Numbered from the stretch's first letter, positions 1 through 9,144 are shown. The stretch is 64,000 bases of DNA from Flavilitoribacter nigricans DSM 23189 = NBRC 102662 (GCF_002646595.1 NZ_PDUD01000039.1:1-64000); one strand, 5' to 3'. The notes: generated from the sequence alone by a model not told the origin. Numbers and translations are program-made.

Positions 1-972
1 GCTGTCAGACTGGTTGGTCGGGGGTAGTCGGCGGAGCATTCCAGGGTGAGGCTCTGCGGGATGGTGTCCACGACAACCGGCGGCAGCGTATCCAGAACGT
101 TGATCGTCTGGGAGACGCTGGTGGTATTGCCACAAGTGTCGCTAAAAGTCCAGGTGCGGACTTCGGTGAAGTTATTCGGGCAACCACCAAAAGTAAACTG
201 ACTGACGGGAGAAGAGACGATGACCCCGTCACAGTTATCGATCGCTGTCAGACTGGTTGGTTGGGGGTAGTCGGCGGAGCATTCCAGGGTGAGGCTCTGC
301 GGGACGGTGTCCACGACCACGGGCGGCAGCGTATCCAGTACCTGGATGGTCTGGAAGACGCTGGTGGTATTGCCACAGGTATCACTAAAGGTCCAGGTGC
401 GAACTTCAGTGAAGTTATTCGGGCAACCACCAAATGTAAACAGACTGACGGGAGAAGAGACGATGACCCCGTCACAATTATCGATCGCTGTTAAACTAGT
501 CGGTTGGGGGTAGTCGGCGGAGCATTCCAGGGTCAGGTCCGGCGGGATCGTGTCCACGACAACCGGTGGCAGCGTATCCAGTACCTGGATGGTCTGGAAG
601 ACACTGGTGGTATTGCCGCAGGTATCGCTGAAAGTCCAGGTGCGGACTTCGGTGAAGTTGTTCGGGCAACCACCAAATGTAAACAGACTGACGGGAGAAG
701 AGACGATGACCCCGTCACAGTTATCGATCGCTGTCAGACTGGTTGATCGGGGGTAATCGGCGGAGCATTCCAGGGTGAGGCTCTGCGGGATCGTGTCCAC
801 GACCACGGGCGGCAGCGTATCCAGTACCTGGATAACCTGGGAAACACTACTCGTATTACCGCAGGTGTCACTAAAGGTCCAGGTGCGGACTTCCGTAAAA
901 TCGTTGGGGCAACTACCAATAGTAAACTGGCTGACCGGACTGGAAACAATAATCCCGTCGCAATTATCGATC
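1..972 (-). repeat. Four tandem 243-bp coding repeats
   Basis: Units begin at 1, 244, 487 and 730, with exact 243-bp (81-codon) spacing. The unit at 973 aligns but is clearly diverged. The first four units differ only at scattered positions, many synonymous in the adhesin frame. This suggests recent unit duplication or homogenisation of the adhesin gene. The array continues past the left edge. Confidence 0.92.
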
Positions 973-1454
973 GCCGTTAGGTTGGTGCGCGGTGGATAAT
1001 CCGCGAAACAGTCCAGCGTCAAATCCTGGGGGATGGTGTCCACGACAATTGGTGCCAGGAGATCCGCTACCCGGATGGTTTGCACGCAACTGGCCGCATT
1101 ATTTTCCTCATCGATAGCAATCCAGGTGCGACTGAGGGTCCATTCATTGAAACAGGTGTAGGTGAGATCATCCGTATAGGAATAGTTGACCAATCCACAG
1201 CCGCCCGTAATAACCGGTAAACCGATTACGGCAGGATCCGTTGAAATATTACAATCGACCTCCAAATCCGGTGGGCAACTGATGGTTGGGGGCTCGCATT
1301 GGGCATTGGCATGCAGGAAGCCCGAAACCAGCAATACGAACAGCACCAGCATTTTCTTGAAAATAGAAAATGACCGGGTACCGCAAAAATGCCTGCGCAG
1401 GAATAATGGGTTAAAAAGGGTTTTACAAAATTGCGTGGTGGTAATGGCAAGCAT
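1..1454 (-). CDS. Large HYR/Ig-like repeat surface protein, N-terminal part (runs off the left edge)
   Basis: The minus-strand frame is open from the ATG at 1454 to the window edge, so the C-terminus is missing. A hydrophobic export signal ends in LHANAQ at about residue 52. It is followed by a unique Cys-rich module and then 81-residue units. Each unit carries IDNCDG, FTEVRTWTFSDTCGNT and LDTLPPVVVDTIPQSLTLEC, the pattern of HYR-like Ig-fold repeats in giant Bacteroidota adhesins. A second ATG at 1352 (MLVLFVLLV) starts inside the signal. I prefer 1454 because the basic residues RSFSIFKK needed for an n-region lie between the two, and a stop codon precedes 1454. Adhesion or gliding is inferred from the family. 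In full-length relatives a C-terminal secretion domain would be expected beyond the edge. Confidence 0.85.
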   Translation of the reverse strand, partial: MLAITTTQFCKTLFNPLFLRRHFCGTRSFSIFKKMLVLFVLLVSGFLHANAQCEPPTISCPPDLEVDCNISTDPAVIGLPVITGGCGLVNYSYTDDLTYTCFNEWTLSRTWIAIDEENNAASCVQTIRVADLLAPIVVDTIPQDLTLDCFADYPPRTNLTAIDNCDGIIVSSPVSQFTIGSCPNDFTEVRTWTFSDTCGNTSSVSQVIQVLDTLPPVVVDTIPQSLTLECSADYPRSTSLTAIDNCDGVIVSSPVSLFTFGGCPNNFTEVRTWTFSDTCGNTTSVFQTIQVLDTLPPVVVDTIPPDLTLECSADYPQPTSLTAIDNCDGVIVSSPVSLFTFGGCPNNFTEVRTWTFSDTCGNTTSVFQTIQVLDTLPPVVVDTVPQSLTLECSADYPQPTSLTAIDNCDGVIVSSPVSQFTFGGCPNNFTEVRTWTFSDTCGNTTSVSQTINVLDTLPPVVVDTIPQSLTLECSADYPRPTSLT

Positions 1455-1997
1455 ACGTTTAGGTGTTTAAAGATGAGTTAGTAAAAGACCTGATCATTCC
1501 ACAATCGACCTCTAGACCGTGCATCGTCAGATGGACGGACCAAAAGGAAAATAGGAGCTATTGCTTCCCGTTCATCGTACAGGGAAGATGCTGGCTGCAG
1601 AGATACGCTATGGCCGGAGGGGGCAATTATGGGTGTCAATTGCAAGAGGGAACTGGGGAAAGGAGAATCCCTGGATACTGAGATTGCGGAAAATCAGACT
1701 ATGTGGAAGTTCTATAGCGGTTGTTATTCAGATCTATGGTAGCAATATCTCGAATCTGTAAATGGCTGAGTTGGATTTTCTGATCAAAAACCTGGATTTT
1801 TCTTGCATTAGCCCGATATGGAGATCACCTGGCGCCGAAAAACCGGGGCAACTCGCAGGTTTATCCGGCCAAAGACGGAAAAGTATGGTGAGCAATAAAT
1901 GAGATAAAGGAATGAATCGGAAAATAGTCATCGATGCCATCCGATTATCCAGTAGGAATTAATACCAAAATGAATGGATTACGGGATCCTGTACATC
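1455..1997. other. Intergenic region with no gene seen
   Basis: This 543-bp spacer lies upstream of the leftward adhesin gene and beyond the 3' end of the next leftward gene. Only short overlapping ORFs without recognisable protein character occur. It should contain the adhesin promoter, but I could not fix a clear TAnnTTTG box. Confidence 0.5.
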
Positions 1998-2348
1998 TCA
2001 CCTAAACACCCGCAACACATCCAGGAAATTGATGATCAGCACCAGTAACCAAAATGCGATGATAAAACCATTGCCGATCAGTCCCATATACACCAGGACC
2101 TTTGGCTCTTCCCCGGCCCGATAGGCTTTTACCGCACTAATAAATCCCAACAGGAACAGCAGAAAGATGATCAACACCAGCAGTACCAAAACGAAGACGA
2201 GATGGTCCGCAACCAGACCGATGGAGGCAAAGTAAGCGCCACCGAAAAAGGAGATCAGCAGGAGTCCGATGCCCGTCAACAAGTAGATGAGGGCAGTTTT
2301 GGCGTTTCGGTTTTCCCGAATGGGGGGTTGGTCGAGGATGGGGGGCAT
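1998..2348 (-). CDS. Small integral membrane protein, unknown function
   Basis: The 116-residue protein has a polar N-terminus (about 18 residues), then three hydrophobic segments at roughly 19-41, 47-72 and 85-112. A short charged loop (KAYRAGEEPK) separates the second and third. No catalytic or binding motif is visible and I do not recognise a family. It is a single gene, with the terminator of the neighbouring dehydrogenase gene and two micro-repeat tracts upstream of it. Function is unknown; only the membrane location is supported. Confidence 0.7.
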   Translation of the reverse strand: MPPILDQPPIRENRNAKTALIYLLTGIGLLLISFFGGAYFASIGLVADHLVFVLVLLVLIIFLLFLLGFISAVKAYRAGEEPKVLVYMGLIGNGFIIAFWLLVLIINFLDVLRVFR

Positions 2349-2361
2349 GGGGTTGGGGTTT

Positions 2362-2512
2362 GGAGGGGTCAGGGGTCAGGGAGAAGGTGTCAGGAGTGCA
2401 GGTGTCAGGTGTCAGGAGAGTAGGTGGCAGGTGGCAGGGACTTAAAATTTACCTTATTGTTTCTATTACCTCCACCCAAACACATTAACACCTCAAAACA
2501 TCAACACCTCAA
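2362..2512. repeat. Intergenic short-word tandem tracts
   Basis: Two low-complexity tracts lie back to back. Variations of GTCAGG/GTGTCAGG/GGTGGCAGG occupy about 2365-2440. Variations of AACACATT/AACACCTC occupy about 2478-2512. Similar AC-rich words recur at 25609-25670. They do not code for anything recognisable. Confidence 0.6.
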
Positions 2513-2514
2513 CA

Positions 2515-2560
2515 CAATCAAAAAACACCCCTGAATCCGGCTCAACACCAGATTCAGGGG
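2515..2560 (-). terminator. Rho-independent terminator of the PQQ dehydrogenase gene
   Basis: A 10-bp perfect inverted repeat, CCCCTGAATC (2528-2537) and GATTCAGGGG (2551-2560), has a 13-nt loop. Read leftward it is followed by GTGTTTTTTG. It sits 28 bp past the stop codon of the leftward gene ending at 2588. Confidence 0.85.
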
Positions 2561-2587
2561 CGTCCCGCCGACCGGCGAACCGGTTAT

Positions 2588-5509
2588 TTACTGCGTCATA
2601 TCGGCGCCGGAACCGGCCTGCTTGAATTCAAGCTGTTCCATACCGATCAGGATTTGTCCGTCTTTGGCTTCCGGATTTCTGATGACAAAATACACATCGT
2701 GCATGCCCTCTACTCCGTCCACGGCGATCGTATAAGTTGGTCGGAACATTTCGCGAACCGTACGGAAGTTCGGCTGCGGGCCTTTTTTACCGTTTTTCTC
2801 CCATTCATCGCGTAGCTTTTGCAGTTCCGCACGAAAATCGATCTCTACCGGTACGATCTTTTCGGTCGATCCCACCAGAGTGCCATCCGGTGAATCCAGA
2901 TGCATTTCGATGATACCGCCGGCCGCATCGACCCGCGAGGCAGCTTCGGCGTTGATCACCACTTCGCTGATACCGCTCAGGTCCAGGTCTTTGAAAGCCA
3001 GGAAGGCGTTGTCCTTAATGATGTTGAAAGAACGCCCGGGGGTGGTCATCAGGTGGGTACCTTCCGCTTCGTCGTAACTTTCAACGTTGATGACCGGATT
3101 GCGCAGGGCAATGATCTTCTCGGTCGTCAGCGGACGGAGATTCCCGTTGCCCTTGTCGGTGTAGGCCGCCCGCAGCAGGTAACCGCCTTTACCGTTCTCT
3201 CCGGCCGGCACTTTGGTCACGTAGGTCCCCGACAGGGGAATAGAAGCCGCGGCACCTTCGGCATCGTTCAGTCCCATGATGTAGTGAACGATCGATTCGG
3301 CATCCGATTTGGAGAGGTCCGGGTGGGCACTCATGGCGTGTTCGCCCCAGATGCCGACACTACCATTAATGATCCGGTCGGCGATCAGGCTCTGGGCCTG
3401 CGCATCGCCTTTATATTTTGCGGCAACTTCCAGATAGCTGGGGCCGATGGATTTGACATCTACCCGGTGGCACGACAGGCAATCGCTTTCGCTGATCAGG
3501 GTTTTACCCCGGGAGAAAGTCACCCATTCGTCGGTACTCCGGTGGTTCTGGGCGATCTCGATGGGATCGAATCCTTCCGGCGCGTAATCAAAGTTGACGG
3601 CTACTTCATCCGACTGAATGCCGGATGCCAGGGAACCGTCTTCCTGATCCTGCACGTTGATAGCGTAATTCAGGCTGTTGCCGGGGAAGAAAAAGGTCTT
3701 ATTCCCCTGCTCAATGACGATATCTACTTCCGGTGGCGCATTACCCGCGACGATCTCAAAGGTCTGTTCGTTGCTTTCCCCGTCGGGATCGGTCACTTTC
3801 AGTCGGACCGTATACAGGCCTTCTTTATCCAGAGTCAGACTTGGATTAGGCTTATTCAGGGTTTCGGAAAATCCGTTATCCGATTTCACCGTCCATTCGT
3901 AATCCAGATCATCTTTATCGTAATCGACCGTTCCTTCGGAAGAAAGCTGTACCGTCAGCGGCAGAGCTCCCGCCATCTTATCGGCTCCGGCTACCACTAC
4001 CGGCACCCGGTTGCCGCCGTTGTAGCGGATCTGTTTGACCTGGGCGTTCTCATTCCCCCGGAACCAGGCTGAACCGTATTCCAACACGTACAGATCGCCG
4101 TCCGGACTGAACTGCATATCGATGGCGCTCGAAAAGTTCTCCTTCGGCAGGAAGGGTTCCATAGAAACGTAATCCCCTTTATCGTCCATACTGACGGCCA
4201 TGATCCAGCCGCGCATGAATTCCACCATCAGCCATTTTCCTTCGTAGTAGGCCGGGAAACGCTTATCCGATGCCGGGAAATCCGCCTCGCGGAAAACCGG
4301 CCCACCGGTAGCACTCCGCCCAGCGCTCCCCATTTTCGGGAATTCCTCGGAGTAGGTATAAGGATACCAGATGAAAGCTTTCGTTGGCGTCGGCAGTTCC
4401 GTCATCCCGGTATTGTTCGGCGAATCGTTGATCGGTTGGGCTACATCGAAAGCCGGACCGACCGAATCGGTAGTGAAATCATAATCCGTATAAGGGATGT
4501 TATCGCCGATGAAATACGGCCAGCCGAAGAACCCGGGTCCTTTGGCCTGGTTGAACTCATCGTAACCGCGTGGTCCGCGCTCCGTATCTTCGGAAGCATC
4601 CGGGCCCACTTCACCCCAGTAAATGTAGCCGGTCTCACTGTCAATGGAAACCCGCCACGGATTGCGGTGCCCCATGGTGTAGATCTCGGCCCGCGTTTTG
4701 GGCGTTCCTTCCGCGAAGAGGTTCCCTTCCGGAATGGTATACGTACCGTCATCCTCCGGATGGATACGCAGGATCTTACCCCGCAGGTCATTGGTGTTAC
4801 CCGCCGTACGCTGGTCATCCGCATTTTCAAATCCGGGTCTTTCGTCCAGATTGGAAGTTCCCGAAGGCGGGTTGGCCGTATTGTTGCCTGTGGTCAGGTA
4901 AAGGTTTCCGTTCTTATCGAACACCATACCGCCGCCGGTGTGGCAGCAAACTTCCCGCTGGGCGGGGTATTCCAGTACGATCTTTTTAGTGGCGTCCTGC
5001 AGCGAACCGTCCCGGTATTCCCAGCGGGCCAGCACGTGCTTCGGTTCGTCCGGATCGGCGTACAGCATAAAGACCCAGTTATTTTCGGCAAAATCCGGGT
5101 GGGCCACTACCCCCATCAGCCCTTCTTCGGCTTCGCGGGTTTGCCCTTCCTTATTGGTGTACTTGGTGTTGACCGGCACGTTACCAACCGTTTTCATTTC
5201 GCGGCCAACTACGTTGAAGGATTTTACGCCACCCTTTCTTTCTACGATCAACATCTCCTCGTCATTCAGGAAGGTAAAGGCCATGGGCTCATCCAGAGCG
5301 CCGGGTTCGGAGATCACCGTGGTGGTAAAACGGTTTTCCTCCGGTGGCAGGTTATGGTCCATCGGTTCTTTCGTACCCTGACAGGACCATTGGAGCAGCA
5401 CCACAACCAGCGCAAACGCCAGGGAGCCGATGCCTCCCAAATGGAAAAATTCTGATCTTTTTGTAATCATTTTAAGCATTGGACTGTAATCTTCTTTTGC
5501 GAAAACCAT
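2588..5509 (-). CDS. PQQ-type sugar dehydrogenase / PKD / cytochrome c lipoprotein
   Basis: This is a 973-residue exported oxidoreductase. Order: lipoprotein signal with the lipobox ending LLQWSC; a glucose/sorbosone-dehydrogenase beta-propeller (about 50-490, with GLMGVVAHPDF, RTAGNTNDLRGKILRI and MGHRNPWR); a PKD-like domain (about 505-590); a c-type cytochrome with CLSCH at 677-681 and a probable Met ligand in HAMSAH; and a C-terminal carbohydrate-binding-like domain. Family knowledge: such enzymes oxidise sugars at the periplasmic face and pass electrons to cytochrome c. The substrate is unknown. In-frame ATGs at 5479 and 5470 give a more normal signal peptide than 5509, so the true start may be one of those. 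The gene is monocistronic with its own terminator. Confidence 0.88.
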   Translation of the reverse strand: MVFAKEDYSPMLKMITKRSEFFHLGGIGSLAFALVVVLLQWSCQGTKEPMDHNLPPEENRFTTTVISEPGALDEPMAFTFLNDEEMLIVERKGGVKSFNVVGREMKTVGNVPVNTKYTNKEGQTREAEEGLMGVVAHPDFAENNWVFMLYADPDEPKHVLARWEYRDGSLQDATKKIVLEYPAQREVCCHTGGGMVFDKNGNLYLTTGNNTANPPSGTSNLDERPGFENADDQRTAGNTNDLRGKILRIHPEDDGTYTIPEGNLFAEGTPKTRAEIYTMGHRNPWRVSIDSETGYIYWGEVGPDASEDTERGPRGYDEFNQAKGPGFFGWPYFIGDNIPYTDYDFTTDSVGPAFDVAQPINDSPNNTGMTELPTPTKAFIWYPYTYSEEFPKMGSAGRSATGGPVFREADFPASDKRFPAYYEGKWLMVEFMRGWIMAVSMDDKGDYVSMEPFLPKENFSSAIDMQFSPDGDLYVLEYGSAWFRGNENAQVKQIRYNGGNRVPVVVAGADKMAGALPLTVQLSSEGTVDYDKDDLDYEWTVKSDNGFSETLNKPNPSLTLDKEGLYTVRLKVTDPDGESNEQTFEIVAGNAPPEVDIVIEQGNKTFFFPGNSLNYAINVQDQEDGSLASGIQSDEVAVNFDYAPEGFDPIEIAQNHRSTDEWVTFSRGKTLISESDCLSCHRVDVKSIGPSYLEVAAKYKGDAQAQSLIADRIINGSVGIWGEHAMSAHPDLSKSDAESIVHYIMGLNDAEGAAASIPLSGTYVTKVPAGENGKGGYLLRAAYTDKGNGNLRPLTTEKIIALRNPVINVESYDEAEGTHLMTTPGRSFNIIKDNAFLAFKDLDLSGISEVVINAEAASRVDAAGGIIEMHLDSPDGTLVGSTEKIVPVEIDFRAELQKLRDEWEKNGKKGPQPNFRTVREMFRPTYTIAVDGVEGMHDVYFVIRNPEAKDGQILIGMEQLEFKQAGSGADMTQ

Positions 5510-5681
5510 GCATAATTTCGCATGACTCCCGGGTTACCATAATTTCGTTTGGCAAAATAATGGTTTATGTCTAGATATAATACAATTAGGCTTAAAAGAT
5601 AGATGGAGGTCCGGCGGCTTGCCTTTTTTCGCCTCCAATAGTAGCGATCGCCGGCATTTTTCCGGCGATAAGGGCCGCATT

Positions 5682-6176
5682 TTATACCGGGCGGATGGGT
5701 ATCCAGATCTGCTCTTCCGAGTCGGGATCGTCGTTTTTGTACCGCGCGCCCAGCACCTCAAAATGGGGGCGATCATCCAGTTGGTAACCGGAAGCCGGCA
5801 GCCACTCGGTAAAAATATACTGGAAAATTCGGCCGTCCCCGCTCCGCCCCCGGTAATTGAATACCGCATAACTGCCGCCGGGCAGGGTAAAGGTTTGCAG
5901 TCCTTCGGGGACCGCAGCGAAGTCGGTCACTTCCACCAGGGCCCACTTCTCAAAATTCCGTGTAGGATCAAAATCCCGAAAATGACCGGGGCTGTAGATC
6001 TGCAACGAAAACAGCTCACCGGACACCGCCCGGGTGATCTCGTTTCTCCGGGGCAGGAAGGAAGCCCACAGCTCCCCCGTCCGGTTCTCCGCAAAACTCA
6101 TTTTCAGGGACTTCCCGATCAGTTGTTTAGCCTGCAGTTCTTCTATGCGGGCTTCGGGATACTTCATCTTTTCCAT
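5682..6176 (-). CDS. GyrI-like / AraC effector-binding domain protein
   Basis: The 164-residue stand-alone domain resembles the C-terminal ligand-binding half of AraC/GyrI-type regulators: GSYAVFNYRGRSGDG, FQYIFTEWLPASGYQLDDRP, then a short acidic strand and IWIPIRPV. There is no DNA-binding domain. Members of this superfamily bind small hydrophobic molecules or hydrolyse cyclopropane-type ligands. I started at the ATG at 6176; the frame also opens from a TTG at 6215. The next leftward gene upstream (DUF1801-like) is 62 bp away, so the two may be co-transcribed. Confidence 0.75.
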   Translation of the reverse strand: MEKMKYPEARIEELQAKQLIGKSLKMSFAENRTGELWASFLPRRNEITRAVSGELFSLQIYSPGHFRDFDPTRNFEKWALVEVTDFAAVPEGLQTFTLPGGSYAVFNYRGRSGDGRIFQYIFTEWLPASGYQLDDRPHFEVLGARYKNDDPDSEEQIWIPIRPV

Positions 6177-6237
6177 TTCACTTTTACCAATAGGAAGCGT
6201 TTGACAGGTCGGCAACAGAGCACCATATCTGGTCGTG

Positions 6238-6639
6238 TTAGAGGTTCAAAGCAGCCGTTATCCAGTCGTTGACCAAAGTCTTCAGGGCCGTCCGCTGCTC
6301 TTCGATCTCTGCGCGCTCGTTAAAGGTCGCAACGGCCCGCAGCTTATCTTTCCAGTCCAGCAATCCCGTGGGATCGCTGATGAGCCTTTCCGAAGGTTGT
6401 TCTTTCACCTTGGCCCCGCAGTGGAAGATCAGTTGCAGCTTCCGGGGAGGGTTGATCCGCATGGTGATGCGGTCCGCTCCGGCGTACTCGTAATTGGGCG
6501 CATTCCACTTGATGTTTTCCGTAAGTTCGTTGTTGGCGGCTAATAGCTCCCGGCGCAACAATTCGATCTCGGCCCGCAGCGGGTGATCGAGATCGTCCAG
6601 AAATAGGGAAACTGCCTCGTTTAAACGTCCTTCGTTCAT
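6238..6639 (-). CDS. DUF1801 domain protein
   Basis: The 133-residue cytoplasmic protein has the DUF1801/YdhG-like pattern: an N-terminal helix ending in LRRELLAANNELTENIKWNAPNY, then a strand with FHCGAKVKE and a helical C-terminus (WITAALNL). Family members are small proteins related to iron-chaperone/frataxin-like folds, with no settled function. The start is the ATG at 6639, just downstream of the next leftward gene, so these small genes may form a loose transcription unit. Confidence 0.75.
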   Translation of the reverse strand: MNEGRLNEAVSLFLDDLDHPLRAEIELLRRELLAANNELTENIKWNAPNYEYAGADRITMRINPPRKLQLIFHCGAKVKEQPSERLISDPTGLLDWKDKLRAVATFNERAEIEEQRTALKTLVNDWITAALNL

Positions 6640-6682
6640 ACCTGTTATTATTCTCTGATCGTGGTATTAGCCGCCACCGGCT

Positions 6683-7414
6683 TCAACGGCCGAAAAGATC
6701 GGACCAGAAACCTCCTTTTTTACCGCCGGACTTTCGGCCGCCATTCCGCTTTTCCGGCAGGGGCGGCTCGTTGAGGCCCGTCAGGTCCTGGGTCATTTTT
6801 TTGATCGCATTGTGCAGGGGAACCATTACCGGCATCAAGGGAGCATTGGGTTCCAGACTGAAGAATTCGTGTTTCAGATCCAATCCGACTGGGAAGTTGG
6901 TTCTTTCCAGCCACTGCTTTTCCTGTAGGGCCGGCGGGACCTCCGCCTGCAGTTTCTCGTCGAGACTCAGTCTCGCTCTTTCGATGATCTGTTCTTCAAT
7001 ATTCTGTCCGTCCAGTTTGAGGACGCTCTGCCGGAAAAAATCTAGGCCCGCGTAGGGAATATGGAGCAAAAAGATCTGCGTGACCCCTTCCCGCTGGTAA
7101 ATATCCAGTACCTTAAAGTAGCTGTTGCAGTTGATGACGTGAAAGCCCCATTTTTCCGTGCCCGGATTCACCTGATAAATGGGGGCAGCCTTGCTGGAAG
7201 CGATTACATAGCGGCAGTTGGCGGCCGGTTTGCCGGCATAGCTGGAAACATCGACAAAAGTCTGGGAGCGAAATATCTGATTTAACTCGTACTTAGCCAG
7301 GCTCTGCTGCGGCAGATCGGTATCCCGGTAATACATCGTCAATCCGGGTAAGGTCCAATTTACAATCTCTTCCACCTTTGCGTAGGACTCACTACTGCTG
7401 TTCTCCTTGGTCAT
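6683..7414 (-). CDS. Conserved-looking hypothetical protein with basic Gly-rich tail
   Basis: I do not recognise a family. From the ATG at 7414 the product is 243 residues. It has an alpha/beta core (NCRYVIASSKAAPIYQV, WGFHVINCNSYFKVLDIYQ, FLLHIPYAGLDFF), a helical section of amphipathic character, and a tail rich in Lys, Arg and Gly (KRNGGRKSGGKKGG) ending in WSDLFGR. There is no signal peptide. The frame stays open to 7651, but the extra 79 residues look poorly constrained. An A-rich stretch precedes the ATG at 7414, as is usual in Bacteroidota. Function unknown. Confidence 0.6.
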   Translation of the reverse strand: MTKENSSSESYAKVEEIVNWTLPGLTMYYRDTDLPQQSLAKYELNQIFRSQTFVDVSSYAGKPAANCRYVIASSKAAPIYQVNPGTEKWGFHVINCNSYFKVLDIYQREGVTQIFLLHIPYAGLDFFRQSVLKLDGQNIEEQIIERARLSLDEKLQAEVPPALQEKQWLERTNFPVGLDLKHEFFSLEPNAPLMPVMVPLHNAIKKMTQDLTGLNEPPLPEKRNGGRKSGGKKGGFWSDLFGR

Positions 7415-7749
7415 TGATATCTTATTTTCAAGAAAGGGGCTTGTCGTTCTTCTCTCCTGGTACGCGTAATTTATGCTTCTGTTACAGCGTACTGGCCGCA
7501 AAAATAAATCATTAACCGAAAAATCTACCGCTATATTTTCCGCAATCCGTTTATCGGCGACATTTCTCCATTTTTTCCAAATGGATTGCAGTTCTGCATC
7601 TGTACCCCAACGCTCCAACCGCCAGGATGGGTCCTGACAATAAGCGGCCATCCATCCACCGGCGGCGGATGGAAAGGAGCGCTTACCAAATGTTGTAAAG
7701 AAAAAGCGGGCTTCCGGGGCGACCCAATCGTCGGGCAGCCCATTTGCAC

Positions 7750-8250
7750 TTACTTACTCATTCGGACCAGATGTTCTTTCCATTCGGCCGGAATGTCGTC
7801 CAGTCCGTAGATCTTGAGTTCCTGCTCGTTTTGGGTGGTTCCCGTCTGGGTGAGGGTTTCGTTCAGGTATTCCGTTTCCAGTTTGTACATTGCTCCGGTC
7901 GCGGGATCGACGATTAACATGCCGATCGCACCGCCAAAAATGATGTTGCCCCAGTACCAGCCGTCCACCTTAAAATTGATGGGAACGATCCTTTCGTCGT
8001 AACCGGCTTTACTGAATTTCACCTGGTAGGTAGCCCGTTTAAAGAAGCCTTCGCCGGCTTTGAGATTCACGACGGCCGGCGTATTGCCTTTGTAAAGCTC
8101 CGTGCCGTCGGAAGTTATCACGGAAATGTTGGCGCCGGAAGGGGTACTGTTAATACTGATCGGATAGACTCCTTTACTAACAATACTTGCACAACTGGAG
8201 AAGAGGATTGCTGACGTGAGCAACCAGAGAGATACGTTCTTGCGTTTCAT
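7750..8250 (-). CDS. PEGA-domain lipoprotein
   Basis: The 166-residue protein starts MKRKNVSLWLLTSAILFSSC, with lipobox LFSSC, so it is probably lipidated. A PEGA-like domain follows: YPISINSTPSGANISV then KGNTPAVVNLKAGEGFFKRATYQVKFSKAGYDE (residues about 28-90). Next come a short hydrophobic glycine-rich hairpin (IIFGGAIGMLIVD) and a polar C-terminus. PEGA domains pack against surface proteins or peptidoglycan. The frame extends to 8280, but the ATG at 8250 gives the correct signal. Close relatives are annotated only as cell-surface lipoproteins. Confidence 0.75.
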   Translation of the reverse strand: MKRKNVSLWLLTSAILFSSCASIVSKGVYPISINSTPSGANISVITSDGTELYKGNTPAVVNLKAGEGFFKRATYQVKFSKAGYDERIVPINFKVDGWYWGNIIFGGAIGMLIVDPATGAMYKLETEYLNETLTQTGTTQNEQELKIYGLDDIPAEWKEHLVRMSK

Positions 8251-8307
8251 GTACTTAAATTTGAAATTTGACCCAATCAAGATATGGATTTATCCATTTC
8301 CATCCTA

Positions 8308-9144
8308 TCATTTACCGATCGATTTTTCCATCAGGATCCGCCAGACGTTCATGGGCAACCAGGCTTCGTAGTTTTTAAGATGTTCATATTGGGGTAGTTT
8401 AACGGTGGTCGGGATCTCAAAGAATGGCGTCCCGTTTGCGAGGGCCTCCTCCACGGCTGCGTAGAGGTCGGCGAAATAAGCCTGCATCAGATCGATATCC
8501 TTTCGGTCGCCGATCGCCCGGAGGTGGGCCATGTAGACGGTATCGAAATCCAACTGCTGGATCTCCTCCAGGTCCTCCACCCAATTCCGGGGAGACGCAT
8601 CGGGCAAATAAGCGTAGAGCACGCGGTCCGGCACCACCAGGTCGATCACAAAAATGGCGCGATATGCCGGAAAGCGAAAAACCGTCATCCCGTTACCGTG
8701 GTTTCGCCCGTAGTAATAAAGTTCCAGCTCCTTCCCGCCCAGCCGGAAGGTGGTCCGGTCGCCGCTCCAGGTACTGTCCGGTGTTACCACGTCCGGATGG
8801 GGCGTGATGTGCTCTTTCGCTTCCCGGTGACTGATGAACTGCGGGCCATCTTCCGCAAATACCCGGCCACCGCTGATGTGATCCCAGTGATTATGACTGT
8901 AAAAAACGTATTTCACCGGCTGATCGGTCACCTTACGAATAGCCGCCAGGGTGGCCGTAGCGCGAACGGAATCGAGCGGATCAATGACGATCACGCCCGC
9001 ATCCGTTACGTAAAAACAGGAGTAAGTGCGGTCTCCGACGAAATAAAGGTCTTCCTGGGCCTGAATGGTTGCTATGTCCTGAGCCGGTAAAAGAACGGGT
9101 AATACCAAAAGAATACTGAGTGCAAAAGTGATGGTGAGTTTCAT
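8308..9144 (-). CDS. Exported metallo-beta-lactamase-fold hydrolase
   Basis: The 278-residue protein begins with a signal peptide (MKLTITFALSILLVLPVLLPAQ) and carries the MBL zinc motif SHNHWDH. It has the flanking elements of the fold: YFVGDRTYSCFYVTDAGVIVIDP early, GNGMTVFRFP and IDLVVPDRVLYAYLPD later. The sequence resembles periplasmic MBL enzymes of the quinoprotein-relay/QuiP type, so lactonase, thioesterase or detoxification activity is possible; the substrate is not determinable. The frame opens from a TTG at 9186, but the ATG at 9144 begins the signal exactly. It lies 38 bp after the DoxX gene and is probably co-transcribed with it. Confidence 0.82.
   Translation of the reverse strand: MKLTITFALSILLVLPVLLPAQDIATIQAQEDLYFVGDRTYSCFYVTDAGVIVIDPLDSVRATATLAAIRKVTDQPVKYVFYSHNHWDHISGGRVFAEDGPQFISHREAKEHITPHPDVVTPDSTWSGDRTTFRLGGKELELYYYGRNHGNGMTVFRFPAYRAIFVIDLVVPDRVLYAYLPDASPRNWVEDLEEIQQLDFDTVYMAHLRAIGDRKDIDLMQAYFADLYAAVEEALANGTPFFEIPTTVKLPQYEHLKNYEAWLPMNVWRILMEKSIGK

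Noticed and set aside
2900-4072. Plus-strand 390-codon frame inside the PQQ dehydrogenase gene
   Set aside because: It is antisense to a clear multi-domain gene and lacks homology; high GC at third positions keeps it open.
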